Shown here piece after piece: positions 1 through 11,093 of a stretch of 64,000 nucleotides of DNA (positions are counted from its first letter, which is position 1; every line of letters begins with the position of its first letter). The stretch lies in NCBI GenBank assembly GCA_021234155.1, contig JAJEKV010000055.1, positions 1,729,090 through 1,793,089 on the forward strand, in the 5' to 3' direction. The stretch comes from Isoetes taiwanensis. Taxonomy: Eukaryota > Streptophyta > Lycopodiopsida > Isoetales > Isoetaceae. Made by a program: the position numbers and the translations under genes. The notes under the pieces are model-generated. The model saw only the letters and a program-made list of their open reading frames with translations. It was not told the DNA's origin and searched no databases.

Positions 1-83
1 AGCGGCCCGGTGGGCAAAGGTGACCTCGCAGTCCAAAGACTTCGAATGTAATGACCCTGTGGCACGCATCGAGGGTGTGTTCA

Positions 84-1092
84 TCAGCCAGATGTAAGGG
101 CAAGTCCGCCGTGCATTTCAAGGGAGCGATATCCGCCTTGGATGTGATCAACGCCGGGCAACTCGAAAGTGTGAGACTCATCCTCAATGGCACCCGCTTG
201 ACAAAGATCGGCCAGAGCCCTGGCCCCGGCGGGGCTCCCAATCCACCGCCTGCCTCGATCGAAGATGGTGGGCACCTCGTGCGAATGGAGGCAATGAGTC
301 CGCGCTTTTCGGGGCACCGAACGCAGTAGAGCTGTGGCCCCTGCTAACACGGGTTGATTCAAGCCCCTTGTAATGGGCCGCTTTGACCTCCTTCTAGAGC
401 CGCCGGGTCCCGTGAGCTTGCCAAGGAAACAAGCGCCTAGGGTACTCCCGCAAAACGATCGTCACTGTGGTCCACTCACGCGCATCTATGCTCCCCGCGA
501 CGCTCCATCCGGCGAACCACCGATGTCTCTTACCCCTCCAACAGTTCCTAAGCCGCCGCGGACCCATTGCCACAAGTAAGCCCGCGCTGGAGCCGAAAGC
601 ATCACCCATAGTAACTACTTTTCAAAATAGACGATGTGTCTATCATACGCTGCCACCGGCTGCAAGAATCCAGTTTCTGCAGCGAACCGATAGGGGATCA
701 AGGTTTCACCCTGTGCGGTGGCCAAAATGCCTTCGGCTGCTCCAAGTCATTCCGGTGTCGCCATAGAGACGACCGGGCCCCAAACCTCGACCCCGCATGT
801 ATGACCAGTTTCGACCCGGTTCGAACAGATGTGACCGATGGCCCCAATCATAGAGCTCGCCGGATCGTTGTTCTCGCATGGCATAAAGCGCTTCTGCTTT
901 GTCACCCGCAAGCGGATAGACGCCTCCCGCCAGAGCGAGGAGGGGAACTCCACCCCTAGGTACTTGTAGGTGGGCGCGACGCCCACAAAGCTGCCCCCGA
1001 TATGTGAGAGTGGGAGGCATGGGGTGACGCCAAGAGGATATGAGAACCACCCGGTCTTGGCCAAGATTCACGCCAATGTCTCGTAGCCCCAC
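84..1092 (-). pseudogene. LINE post-RT region and C-terminal Cys/His-like segment
   Basis: The minus-strand ORF at 747-1064 contains TYKYLGVEF and, further on, CSNRVETGHTCGVEVWGP, both recurrent blocks downstream of the RT core in LINE proteins. The ORF at 84-362 contains ESHTFELPGVDHIQGGYR, which resembles the ESxxHFLxxCPxYxxIRxxY pattern of the C-terminal zinc region, with the cysteine lost. The overlapping frame at 706-1092 (GVNLGQDRVVLISSW) supplies the preceding segment. Frame changes between these pieces show decay. Confidence 0.7.
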
Positions 1093-1234
1093 AAAATGTG
1101 TCTAGGGCATCCAAGTGAGACCCATAGCTTCGGGGTGTGGGCCAAAGAGCCAACATCGTCGCAGATAGATGAGCCGGGCGGATGACCCGGTGCAAAGTCG
1201 TATGCCATCCCCCATGCTCCGAGAAGCCGTGGCT

Positions 1235-2270
1235 CTAATCGATCAATGTAGAGGCCAAAAAGTGTTGGCGAGGGGGCAACCCCCGACCCTCGATACTATC
1301 GGTGAATGCTTGGCCTGGCCGGCTGCATCCCGCCAAAACAACTCTCATACAACTCAGATATGGCATTCTCGCACCGGCAATGGAGCCCCGATTGACGCAG
1401 CCTAGCCCACAGCTTTTCTCGGGAACCAGATCAAAAGCCTTCGCTAAGTCCACAAAGCAACAATACAAGTCCCCGATGATTCCGGCCGTCTTCAATCGCC
1501 CGCAGTGTAAAGATATGGTCAATCGTTGAGTGGCGGGGTCTAAAGCTCCGCCAGGTGAGGGCCCGCATCATGTGGCCTCTGCCAGCGTGTCAACCGCCGC
1601 TCGAGAATGCTAGCCAACAGTTTGGCAAATCTTGAATCCGACCATGATCGTCCGTTAGTTGGTCGGACGGGTGGGTCGCCTGCCTTGTGAATGGGAACGA
1701 CCACGCTTGTAGTCCATTGTCGGGGAGACCTTCCCAATGCTCTATTGAATAGGGTAGTGAGGACCTAGCACAAGCGGCTGCCCTGCCCATTTGAGTAACT
1801 CGGCCTGCATACCATCGAGGTCAGCTGCCTTCCCATTAGCCAGCCGTTGCAGGCCCTCCTCAACATCCTCCTCCACGAGAACCAATGGGGGGCCATCCTG
1901 TGGGGGTATGGGCGTATGCGTCCCTGGCGGGTCATAGAGCCGCCGCAAAAAATCTGCTCCCACCGCCGGGTGTGATGTCCCCTGTAGGCTGGGCTGGCCT
2001 TCGAAGCACTCTGCGCCAAAAGGTTCGAGGATGAGTGTCCAGCAGGCCGAACATCTCCCCCTGATGCCTGGCAAGATACCGCGCCTTTGTCTCCTTCCGG
2101 ATGGGCGCTGATCGCGTGTGGTGGCTCGCAAGCGGGCACCGGATCCGTATGTGACTCGGAAGCCGCCGCTTGCATTCTTTACACTCGCATCAAACCATCG
2201 GTTCTGCGGGAATGTTCTTGACCCGAATGGCCGGGGAGGGGGGTCCGCCAAAGCACCCGTCCGCATCCCG
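1235..2270 (-). pseudogene. LINE reverse transcriptase domain, frameshifted
   Basis: Minus-strand frames give, in order, LANGKAADLDGMQAELLKW (the NGKA..DG block), RQWTTSVVVPIHKAGDP with AKLLASILERRLT (RT palm start), LYCCFVDLAKAFDLVP (motif A, F-x-D-x-x-K/A-A-F-D) and GRGLPPRQHFLASTLID (a worn motif B region). These define a LINE-type reverse transcriptase. The blocks are in at least three frames and the Y-x-D-D active-site block is not clearly visible. The sequence is therefore a fossil. Confidence 0.85.
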
Positions 2271-2739
2271 TAATAGCGAAGTCGGCTGGTCTCGCCTCAC
2301 GCTTTACTCTAGTGTGGAGGTCCGCAGAAATTACGGGGAGGCGTCCATAAGGACCTCGACATAGTTCTCTGCACGCTCATAATCTAGTCTCAACCGAGGG
2401 ACGGGCGAGGGGCTGGCATAGTGGGGGTCCGCGGCTTGCCAAACCAGGTCCAAATAAAGTGGGAGGTGATCTCGAGTCGACCTCCTCATCCCGGGATCGC
2501 TCTGTGCCCACCCGGAACGACCGATGAGATGCATATCTTGGGCAACTACAAGCACATAGTCCACCACACCGGACCCTCCCCCCGATTGTCCCGCCAGTTC
2601 TCGCATGTGCACTTGGTGAACCCGGGCCACGCGGATGTGCCATTGCAAATTATCAAGTCAAAAATACCACATAGCGGGGAGCAATCGCGCCAAAGCGGTG
2701 ACCCGGGCCGTCATCCAATCCTCGCGGGCCGTGGTTGCT

Positions 2740-3269
2740 TCAAGGGCGAAATCTGCAGGACATCGCCGGGGGGTCAAGTCGCATGGGCTGCTCTACTCTG
2801 TCCGGTGCATTGAAATCTCCAAGAAGGGACGACCCTACCCAACCGGCTGGTCTTTTCCAGATGTCATCATATAGATCGACATAAGGGTCCATCCCGTCCC
2901 GCATCGGGTGGCTGCGATAGAAGGTGCTCTCTCGCGAGGGAAATAACAGCGCCCGAAAAAGAGGGTTGCCATCGGTATTATGCACACGGACCCACAAGTA
3001 CCGTTGTGCAATGCGTGTCTTCGGAGGGTAACCGAATGTGCCAAGGTTGTCCCAGAGTAGCAAGCCACTCCACCATGACCCCTCCGTCTGTGCACCGGTA
3101 TTGAAGACCGAGAAATGTTGGTAACCCTCGGCAGATCGTAGCTGCGCCAAAGATGCTCCCATGTCTCCATGAGAAAGATGAGATCCATATCGGCCGCCAC
3201 GGAGTTCAGACCGTCCCCTTCGCCTAAGGGAAGCCTCGACAATTCCATGAGACCACCCCGGAGGCACAA
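2740..3269 (-). pseudogene. LINE endonuclease domain, frameshifted
   Basis: Two overlapping minus-strand frames together give an endonuclease/exonuclease/phosphatase fold typical of LINEs. One frame carries MDLIFLMETWEH, matching the DLIFLQETW block just after the VSWNCRG start block, and GHGGVACY. The other carries LGDFNAPDRVEQP, the GDFN catalytic block. In intact LINEs this domain nicks target DNA to prime reverse transcription. Here the two halves are out of frame, so no functional enzyme is encoded. The start block VVSWNCRGFP sits in a third frame near 3224-3260. Confidence 0.8.
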
Positions 3270-4090
3270 TTCCTATTTGTCAAATAGGATGGTATCGCAG
3301 CACGAGTCGCTGGGAGGACGGGAAGCGAGGTTGAGGAGAAGTAGATGGAGCGGAGGCAAAGATGTGGCTGAGGGCACGGGTCGTGGAGGGAGCAGGAGTA
3401 GGAGCAGGAGAAGGGGGCCGGTAGGGGAAGCGGGGGCCACTTGGCATTTCGCGGTTGGGGCCGCGGGTCCGCAGCAGCGAGGGCGTGTGTCGGAAAATGT
3501 GCATCCCGCCGAACCAATCCCGGCACCCCCACGTTGGCACGCCCTCGACCTGACAAGCTCCCCCGCTGCGTGCCTCTGTTGCTGCACGTGTGAGGTCCCG
3601 TCCCACGCATGGGGATGTCCCCTTGAAAGATCTGGGCCCGGCGCAATATGGCATCACGCACTGCATCCGCGAACCGCGAATATGACAATACGGTCACGCA
3701 CTCCGGGCGCCGAGCCCCATGACGGGCCGCCGAGAAATGTGAATCGCCCGAATGTCATCCGATCGAGAATGCGGTTCGATGTTGTGGGCGACTCTCCCCT
3801 CGCTGTTCGCATGCCTCAACTACCGGGATTGGCCCTCCGCCAAGCCCCCCGAGTTCCCCCGCGGCTCAAGGGTCAAAGGTGGGCGCAGGACCGGTCCCGT
3901 GGCCGGGGTGGTGGTGGTGGTGGCCGGGATGGCGTGGAGTGGTTGGAGGCGGGCAAAGAAGCAGCGGGGCCCGGCCACGGCGGGAGGGTGTGGGCGGGGT
4001 AGCGGTCCGAGCCGCGCCTCGCCCCCCGTGAAGTCGGGAGCACGCCTTGCTTGGGCCTCGCCGCCGCTTGGCCATCTCCCTCAGCCAGAC
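3270..4090 (-). other. GC-rich, proline-rich upstream part of the LINE
   Basis: This is a very GC-rich segment upstream (on the minus strand) of the endonuclease start. All frames give proline-, serine- and arginine-rich translations without recognisable domains, so it may be the former LINE 5' leader, an ORF1 or unrelated DNA. The edge with the purine tract at about 4091 is sharp in composition. Confidence 0.4.
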
Positions 4091-4445
4091 TCACCAGAAA
4101 TTTACTATGAACCTCGGTGGGAAAGAGGTAAAGTGAGAAAATGAAAAGGGGAGGGGAAAAGGGAAAAGGGGAAAAGGAAAGGGGAGGGAAAATAAAATGA
4201 AAAAATAAAACGGAAAAAAGAAAATGAAGAAGGTGAAAAGCGAAAGGGGAGGAGAAAAAACGGGGGAGAAAAAATAGAAAAAGGAAAAAAGGGTATACCG
4301 GGAAGTGGTAAATAGAAAAGGAAAAAATGGAAATGTGTAAGGAAAAAAGGAAAGGAGAACGAGAAAAAGGGAAGAGGAGGGAAGGGCAAAAAGGAAAAGG
4401 AGAAAAGGAAAGGTAAAACAGGGAAACTGAAAGGGCGGATGCACA
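4091..4445. repeat. Purine-rich repeat, fragment 1
   Basis: The plus strand is almost pure A/G, with runs of GGAAAA. It is not merely low complexity: the order of sub-blocks (AAAATGAAGAAGGTG, AGTGGTAAATAGAAAA, GGAAATGTGTAAGG, GGGAAACTGAAAGGG) recurs with few changes at 55270-55580. The right end (GGTCCACTGTTG near 4460) matches, in inverted orientation, the flank at about 16745. Confidence 0.75.
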
Positions 4446-4599
4446 CTCACCCCGGTTTTTGGTCCACTGTTGAAAACATCAGTTTTGGTAGGTCTACATG
4501 TCCTGTTTTCAAAGAATCCTACATGTGGATTTGTGGAGGTATGGTTTTGTTCGATAATGGTGTTCTTTTTTCAGTGGACTAAAACATCCACTGTTGTTT

Positions 4600-5140
4600 T
4601 GTAGTTTCTTCTATTGTGACATGTCATTTTATAATACAATCCACTGTAGGAAAGAATACTTGAATTTCTACATGTCTAATAGTTCTATTGTCACATGTCT
4701 TTATAGATGTAGGAAAGAATATTTGATTCTCTACATGTCCTATACTTCTATTCACATGTCTTTATAGTAGTAGGACAGAGTACTTTATTTGCTAAGGCAT
4801 TGTAGGAAAGAATACATGAATTACGACATGTGTAATACTTCTATTGTCACATGTCTTTATAGAAGTAGGAAAGAATACTTGATTCTCTACATGTCATATG
4901 CTTCCATGTCACATGTCTTTATAGTAGTAGGACAGAGTACTTTATTTGCTAAGGCATTGTAGGAAAGAATACATGAATTACGACATGTGTAATACTTCTA
5001 TTGTCACATGTCTTTATAGAAGTAGGAAAGAATACTTGATTCTCTACATGTCCTATCCTTCCATATCACGGGTCTTTATAGTGGTAGGACAGAGTACTTG
5101 ATTTGCTACATGTGATGCGCGCACGCATCACATGTCCTTA
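4600..5140. repeat. 157-bp tandem repeat with shorter sub-repeats
   Basis: The block starting TCACATGTCTTTATAGTAG at 4752 recurs at 4909 and, with changes, at 5065, giving a period of 156-157 bp and a little over two full copies. Inside each unit a shorter motif recurs (ACATGTCTTTATAG, then TAGGAAAGAATAC). No gene is seen here or in the adjoining 4446-4600 and 5141-5400. Confidence 0.8.
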
Positions 5141-5407
5141 TACTAGTATTCCATGTAAGACAAGTTACTTCAACTACTTCAATTACTTAACACCTATTTT
5201 TGCATAACAAAACCATCAAGAATTTGATTTGTATTCCTTGAGGGGGTGCAGGACCGGTGCAAAAATGCAATATCTCATCTATTGTCCCTTTACCCCTCAT
5301 GCTTATAGAAAACTAGAATGCAAAGGCATTATGAAGATCTCAAAATTGAATTGAACTGAATTTAACTTTAACATCCGTGGGAACCAACAAGTCTATCAAA
5401 TCCTCTC

Positions 5408-5606
<199 letters not shown>

Positions 5607-5664
5607 CTTTTTATGCCTCAAATCCATTTTTGAGCATATGCACATGATCTCAGTCCCAATCAGC

Positions 5665-8600
5665 TCAAACATGCCAAGGTGAGCCAAACATGCCACCAAG
5701 GTGGCTCAAACATACATAAGGTGCCTCAAACATGCCACAAAGGTGGCTCCAACAACCCAAGGTGGCTCCAACATAACATGCCATGCAAAACCAATATGCC
5801 AACGCGGCATTAACATGCCACGTGGGCTCCACCATGCCACCCTAGGGCTCCAACATGCCAAGGTGGCTCACAACGTGTCACCTAGGCTTAAATATGCCAA
5901 GTTGGCTCAAACATGCCACCTAGGCTCCAAAGATGCCACCAGTAGCTCCAACATGCCACCTAGGCTCAAACATGCCACGGGGCTCCAACATGCCACCTAG
6001 GCTCCAACATGCCAAGGTGGCTCAAACATGCCACCTAGGCTCCAACATGACAAGGTGGCTCAAACATGCCACATGGGCTGCCACGGCTACATGCCACCTA
6101 GGCTCCAACATGCCAAGGTGGCTCAAACATGCCACGTGGGCTCCAACATGCCACATGGGCTCCAACATGCCAAGGTGGCTCTAACATGCCACCTAGGCTC
6201 AAACATGCCAAGGTGGCTCCAACATGCCACCTAGGCTCCAACATGCTCAAACATGCCACGCAGGCTCCAAAGATGCCACCTATGCTCCAACTTGCCAAGG
6301 TGGCTCAAATATGCCACGTGGGCTCCAACATGCCACCTAGGCTCCAACATTCCTAGGTGGCTCAAACATGCCACATAGGCTCAAACATGCCATGCAGGCT
6401 CACTTAGGCTCCAACATGCCAAGGTGGCTCCAACATGCCACCTAGGCTCAAACGCGCCAAGGTGGCTCAAACATGCCACCTAGGCCCAACATGCCACCTA
6501 GGCTCAAACATGCCGTGGGCTCAAACATGCCAAGGTGGGCTCAAACATGCCACCTAGGCTCCAACATGCCACCTAGGCTCCAACATGCCAAGGTGGCTCA
6601 AACATGCCACGGGGGATCCACCATGCCACCTAGGCTCCAACATGCCAAGGTGGCTCAAAAACATGCCACCTAGGCTTAAATATGCCAAGTTGGCTCAAAC
6701 ATGCCACCTAGGCTCCAACATGCCACCGTGGCTCTAACATGCCACCTAGGCTCAAACATGCCACGTGGGCTCCAACATGCCACTTAGGCTCCAACATGCC
6801 AAGGTGGCTCAAACATGCCACCTAGGCTCCAACATGACAAGGTGGCTCAAACATGCCACGTGGGCTCCAACATGCCAAGGTGGCTCTTACATGCCACCTA
6901 GGCTCAAACATGCCAAGGTGGCTCCAACATGCCACCTAGCCTCCAACATGACAAAATGGCTCAAACATGCCACCTAGGCTCCAACGTGCTCAAACATGCC
7001 ATGCAAAATCCAACATGCCACCTATGCTCCAACTTGCCAAGGTGGCTCAAATATGCCACGTGGGCTCCAACATGCCACCTAGGCTCCAACATTCCAAGGT
7101 GGCTCAAACATGCCACATAGGCTAAAACATGCCATTAGGCTCACTTAGGCTCCAACATGCCAAGGTGGCTCAAACATGCCACGTTGGCTCCAACATGCCA
7201 AGGTGGCTCTTACATGCCACCTAGGCTACATGACAAAATGGCTCAAACATGCCACCCAGGCTCCAACGTGCTCAAACATGCCAAGCAGGCTCCAACATGC
7301 CACCTATGCTCCAACTTGCCAAGGTGGCTCAAACATGCCACGTGGGCTCCAACATGCCAAGGTGGCTCTTACATGCCACCTAGGCTCAAACATGCCAAGG
7401 TGGCTCCAACATGCCACCTAGCCTCCAACATGACAAAATGGCTCAAACATGCCACCTAGGCTCCAACGCGTGCTCAAACATGCCATGCAAAAGTTCCAAC
7501 ATGCCACCTATGCTCCAACTTGCCAAGGTGGCTCAAATATGCCACGTGGGCTCCAACATGCCACCTAGGCTCCAACATTCCTAGGTGGCTCAAACATGCC
7601 ACATAGGCTCAAACATGCCATGCAGGCTCACTTAGGCTCCAACATGCCAAGGTGGCTCCAACATGCCACCTAGGCTCGAACATGCCAAGGTGGCTCAAAC
7701 ATGCCATCTAGGCTCCAACATGCCACCTAGGCTCAAACATGCCAGGTGGCTCAAACATGCCAAGGTGGGCTCAAACATGCCACCTAGGCTCCAACATGCC
7801 ACCTAGGCTCCAACATGCCAAGGTGGCTCAAACATGCCACGTGGGCTCCACCATGCCACCTAGGCTCCAACATGCCAAGGTGGCTCACAACATGCCACCT
7901 AGGCTCCAACATGCCACCGTGGCTCTAACATGTCACCTAGGCTCAAACATGCCAAGGTGGCTCAAACATGCCACGTGGGCTCCAACATGCCAAGGTGGCT
8001 CAAACATGCCACCTAGGCTCCAACATGCCAAGGTGGCTCAAACATGCCACGTGGGCTCCAACATGCCACGTGGGCTCCACCAAGGCTCCAACATGACAAA
8101 ATGGCTCAAACATGCCACCTAGGGCTCCAACGTGCTCAAACATGCCACGCGGGCTCCAACATGCCACCTATGCTCCAACATGCCAAGGTGGCTCAAGCAT
8201 GCCACGCAGGCTCCAACATGCCACCTAGGCTCTAACATGCCAAGGTGGCTCAAACATGCCACGTGGTCTCCAACATGCCACCTAGGCTCCAACATTCCTA
8301 GGTGGCTCAAACATGCCACCTAGGCTCAAACATGCCAAGGTGGCTCCAACATGCCACCTAGGCTCAAACATGCCAAGGTGGGCTCAAACATGCCACGTGG
8401 TCTCCAACATGCCACCTAGGCTCCAACATGCCAAGGTGGCTCCAACATGCCAAGGTGGCTCAAACATGCCACCTAGGCTCCAACGTGCTCAAACATGCCA
8501 AGGTGGCTCAAACATGCCAATGTGGGCTCCAACATGCCACATAGGCTCCAACATGCCATGTGGGCTCCAACATGCCAAGGTGGCTCAAACATGCCACCTA

Positions 8601-9078
8601 GGGTCAAACATGCCAAGGTGGCTCCCACATGCCACCTAGGCTCCAACATGCCACCTAGGCTCAAACATGCCACGTGGACTCCATAATGCCACGTGGGCTC
8701 CAACATGCCAAGGTGGCTCAAACATGCCACCTAGGGGTCAAACATGCCAAGGTGGCTCCCACATGCCACCTAGGCTCTAACATGCCACCTAGGCTCAAAC
8801 ATGCCACGTTGTCTCCATAATGCCACGTTGGCTCCAACATGCCAAGGTGGCTCAAACATGCCACCTAGGCTCAAAAATGCCAAGGTGGCTCCAACATGCC
8901 AACTAGGCTCCAACATGTTTGGCACATGCCACGCAGGCTCTAACATGCCACCTATGCTCCAACTTGACAAGGTGGCTCAAATATGCCACGTGGGGTCCAA
9001 CATGCCAAGGTGGCTCAAGCATGCCACGCAGTTCCAACATGCCAAGGTGGCTCGGGCATGCCACCCCTAGGCTCAAGC
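5665..9078 (+). repeat. 19-bp satellite array, left block
   Basis: A tandem array of a 19-bp monomer, roughly 180 units. Two main variants alternate irregularly: type A, AACATGCCACCTAGGCTCC, and type B, AACATGCCAAGGTGGCTCA. Minor types replace the centre by CACGTGGG or CACGCAGG. Because 19 is not a multiple of three and the unit rarely gives stop codons, long open frames occur in several frames; these are by-products, not genes. Larger segments also repeat: about 6240-6420 resembles 7460-7650, evidence of higher-order duplication. Confidence 0.95.
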
Positions 9079-11003
9079 ATGCCAATCCCCTCCCCCCAGA
9101 GCTCAATTTTTCCTATCCGGACCGCTGAATCCGTCATTCAAGTAACCCGCCGAGCAGGCTCAAAAGAATCAAAGATCCGCCCAGAGAACTTATCAAACCA
9201 CAAAGCGAGTTGTGGCGTTGAAAAAACCAAGTGTTTTGTCGTTGCTCGCGATTACAAAGGCTCGAATGGAGATTGACTTAGCCATAATCGTCCTAATGGC
9301 GAAATTACCCCAGGGACCAAGTTACATGGTCATTTTTGGCAACGAAGAAACACGAACCCTCTACATGGCGGTATTCGCGACCACCTCCTAGGCCAATTGA
9401 CTACTGAGCGTGTTGGACATGAGCTACTTTGGTGCTTTTTGAGAAGGGTGGTCTTACGCCCGAAACTTGGTCCCGAGGGTAAAGTCGACATTTTGAGTCC
9501 ATTGGCGGAGTCAGTTCCGCAGTTTTGGAGTGGGAGAGTTGCGTCCCAGGTGGCGGGGGCCTTAGGAGAGGACCTTTAGGGCTTGCTTCCGGAAGGTTTA
9601 AAGGTCCATCTTCGGCATCAACACTCTCCCTCTATGTGATGACATTGTGCAAGATCCTGTTCGAGATCGACTAGGATACGGCCTCCAAAATGTAAACCAC
9701 CGTGTGTTGCTAGGTTATTGAAAGGTTTGCGTTATGGAGGTCGAGTTTTAGTCGGTTGCATTTGGGACATGGTCAAGAAGTCTGCGATTGAAAATGTGAA
9801 GCAATAGGGCGAGGAATGGGATTTGGATTTATCTTCCTCCCGCTGTGGCAATTAGAGTCAAGAGCACCTTTTGCGGTTGCAAAATTGTTTGGGATCATTA
9901 GGGATGGCCAATAGATCCAAACTACAAAGATTTCGGTTGCCATGGCTCAAGATGTGTGTTTAGCAAAGGTGCACCTAGCTATCCGAGAAAACGATCACAT
10001 TTTGGCCTCCGAAACGTAAACCCTACAATAACCTAGCAACACACGTGGTTTACGCTTTGAGGCCAAAACGTGGGTCGCTTTTTGATAGCTAGGTGCTTTT
10101 TGCTAAACACACATGCGAGCCATGGCAATCGAAATAACGAGTTTGGATCTATTGGCCATCCCGAATGATCCCAAACAATTTTGCTATAGCAAAAGGCCTG
10201 GCTTCTAATTGCAACACCGGGAGGAGGATAACTCCAAACCCCATTCCATCGGGCCTTATTGCTTCATGTTCTCAATTGCGCCTTTCTCAACCATGACCCA
10301 AGTGCAACCGACTAAAACTCGACCCCCATAACGTAAACCCTTCAATAACCTAGCAACACACAGGGTTTACGTTTCGGAGGCTATATCCTAGTCAGATTCG
10401 ACCAAAATCTTGCACAATGTCATCATGTAGAGGGAGGGTGTTGACGCCATAAGATGGCCCTTTAAAACCTTTCGGAGGCAGTTCGCCCCAAAGGTCCTCT
10501 CCCAAAGAACCCTGGCCACGGACGGGCAACTTTCCCACTCCGGAACTGTGAACTGACTCTGCCAATGGACTCAAAATGTCGACTTTACCCCGGGGAGCAA
10601 GTTTCGTGGGCAGAAGACCACCCCTTCTCCAAGAAGCACCAAGATAGCTCATGTCCAACACGTTCGTAGTCAATTGGCCTAGGAGGTGGCTGCGGAATAC
10701 CATTATGTAGAGGGTTCGTGTTTCTTTGTTGCCAAAATGACCATGTAACTTGGTCCCTGGGGTAATTTCGCCATTCCGGACGACATGGTGAAGTCGAATC
10801 TCCATTCCAGAGCCTTTGTACTGCCCGAATGACAAAACACTTGGTTTTCTATGCGGTCAACCCGCAGAACGCTTCGTGGTGTGATAAGTTCTCCCGGATG
10901 GATCTTGGATTGTTTTGAGCCTGCTCGAAGCAGGTTACTTGAATGACGGATTCAACGGTCGGATAGGAAAATTGAGCTCCCGGAGGGGGGAGGGGATTGG
11001 CAT
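9079..11003. repeat. 1.9-kb palindrome (fold-back element) between satellite arrays
   Basis: The left arm beginning ATGCCAATCCCCTCCCCCC at about 9079 is matched in reverse complement by the right arm ending GGGGATTGGCAT at 11003. Matches run inward: ACTTGAATGACGGATTCA (right) against its complement on the left near 9130, CGACTAAAACTCGA near 10310 against TCGAGTTTTAGTCG near 9740, and TTTAGCAAA..GCACCTAGCTAT against ATAGCTAGGTGC. The arms meet at GTAAACC (10016-10022) and GGTTTAC (10047-10053), leaving a loop of about 24 nt. Small indels make the arms imperfect. No recognisable protein is encoded; a 147-residue minus frame at 10392-10835 has no family I recognise. Confidence 0.85.
10392..10835 (-). 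other. Open frame in the right palindrome arm, unrecognised
   Basis: An uninterrupted 147-codon frame lies in the right arm. The left arm carries the matching sequence in the opposite orientation but only short open frames (for example 60 codons at 9397-9579), so indels break it there. Segments such as LGEDLWGELPPKGFKGPSYG recur in both arms. It could be a remnant of a transposon protein or untranslated leader. I do not recognise a domain, and coding status is doubtful. Confidence 0.2.
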
Positions 11004-11093
11004 TTGCCCTCCCAAAGGAGCGCTGATAGGAAAGGCTGCCTCGACAACCTTTCTGAGGTCCATCTCCTGGGGTCTGGCCTCTGAGATCCATCT

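Larger units (their letters stand above)
1..3700 (-). mobile_element. Degenerate GC-rich LINE (non-LTR retrotransposon)
   Basis: Read on the minus strand, conceptual fragments appear in the order expected for a LINE: an apurinic-type endonuclease start near 3230 (VVSWNCRGFP), the endonuclease body at 2740-3269, reverse transcriptase at 1235-2270, a post-RT segment at 706-1092 and a C-terminal Cys/His-like region at 84-362. Adjacent fragments lie in different frames, so many indels have broken the ORF. No single frame spans more than one domain. The element is cut by the window's left edge, so its 3' end and tail are not visible. The high GC content contrasts sharply with the AT-rich DNA to the right. 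The order and motifs are seen directly; the family label is inference. Confidence 0.85.

Noticed and set aside
3169-4002. 277-codon plus-strand frame
   Set aside because: It overlaps the minus-strand LINE in GC-rich DNA; R/G-rich and without motifs, so a shadow frame.
5665-9078. CRISPR-like array of short repeats
   Set aside because: The units are contiguous 19-mers with no unique spacers, and the context is a plant-like genome; it is a satellite.
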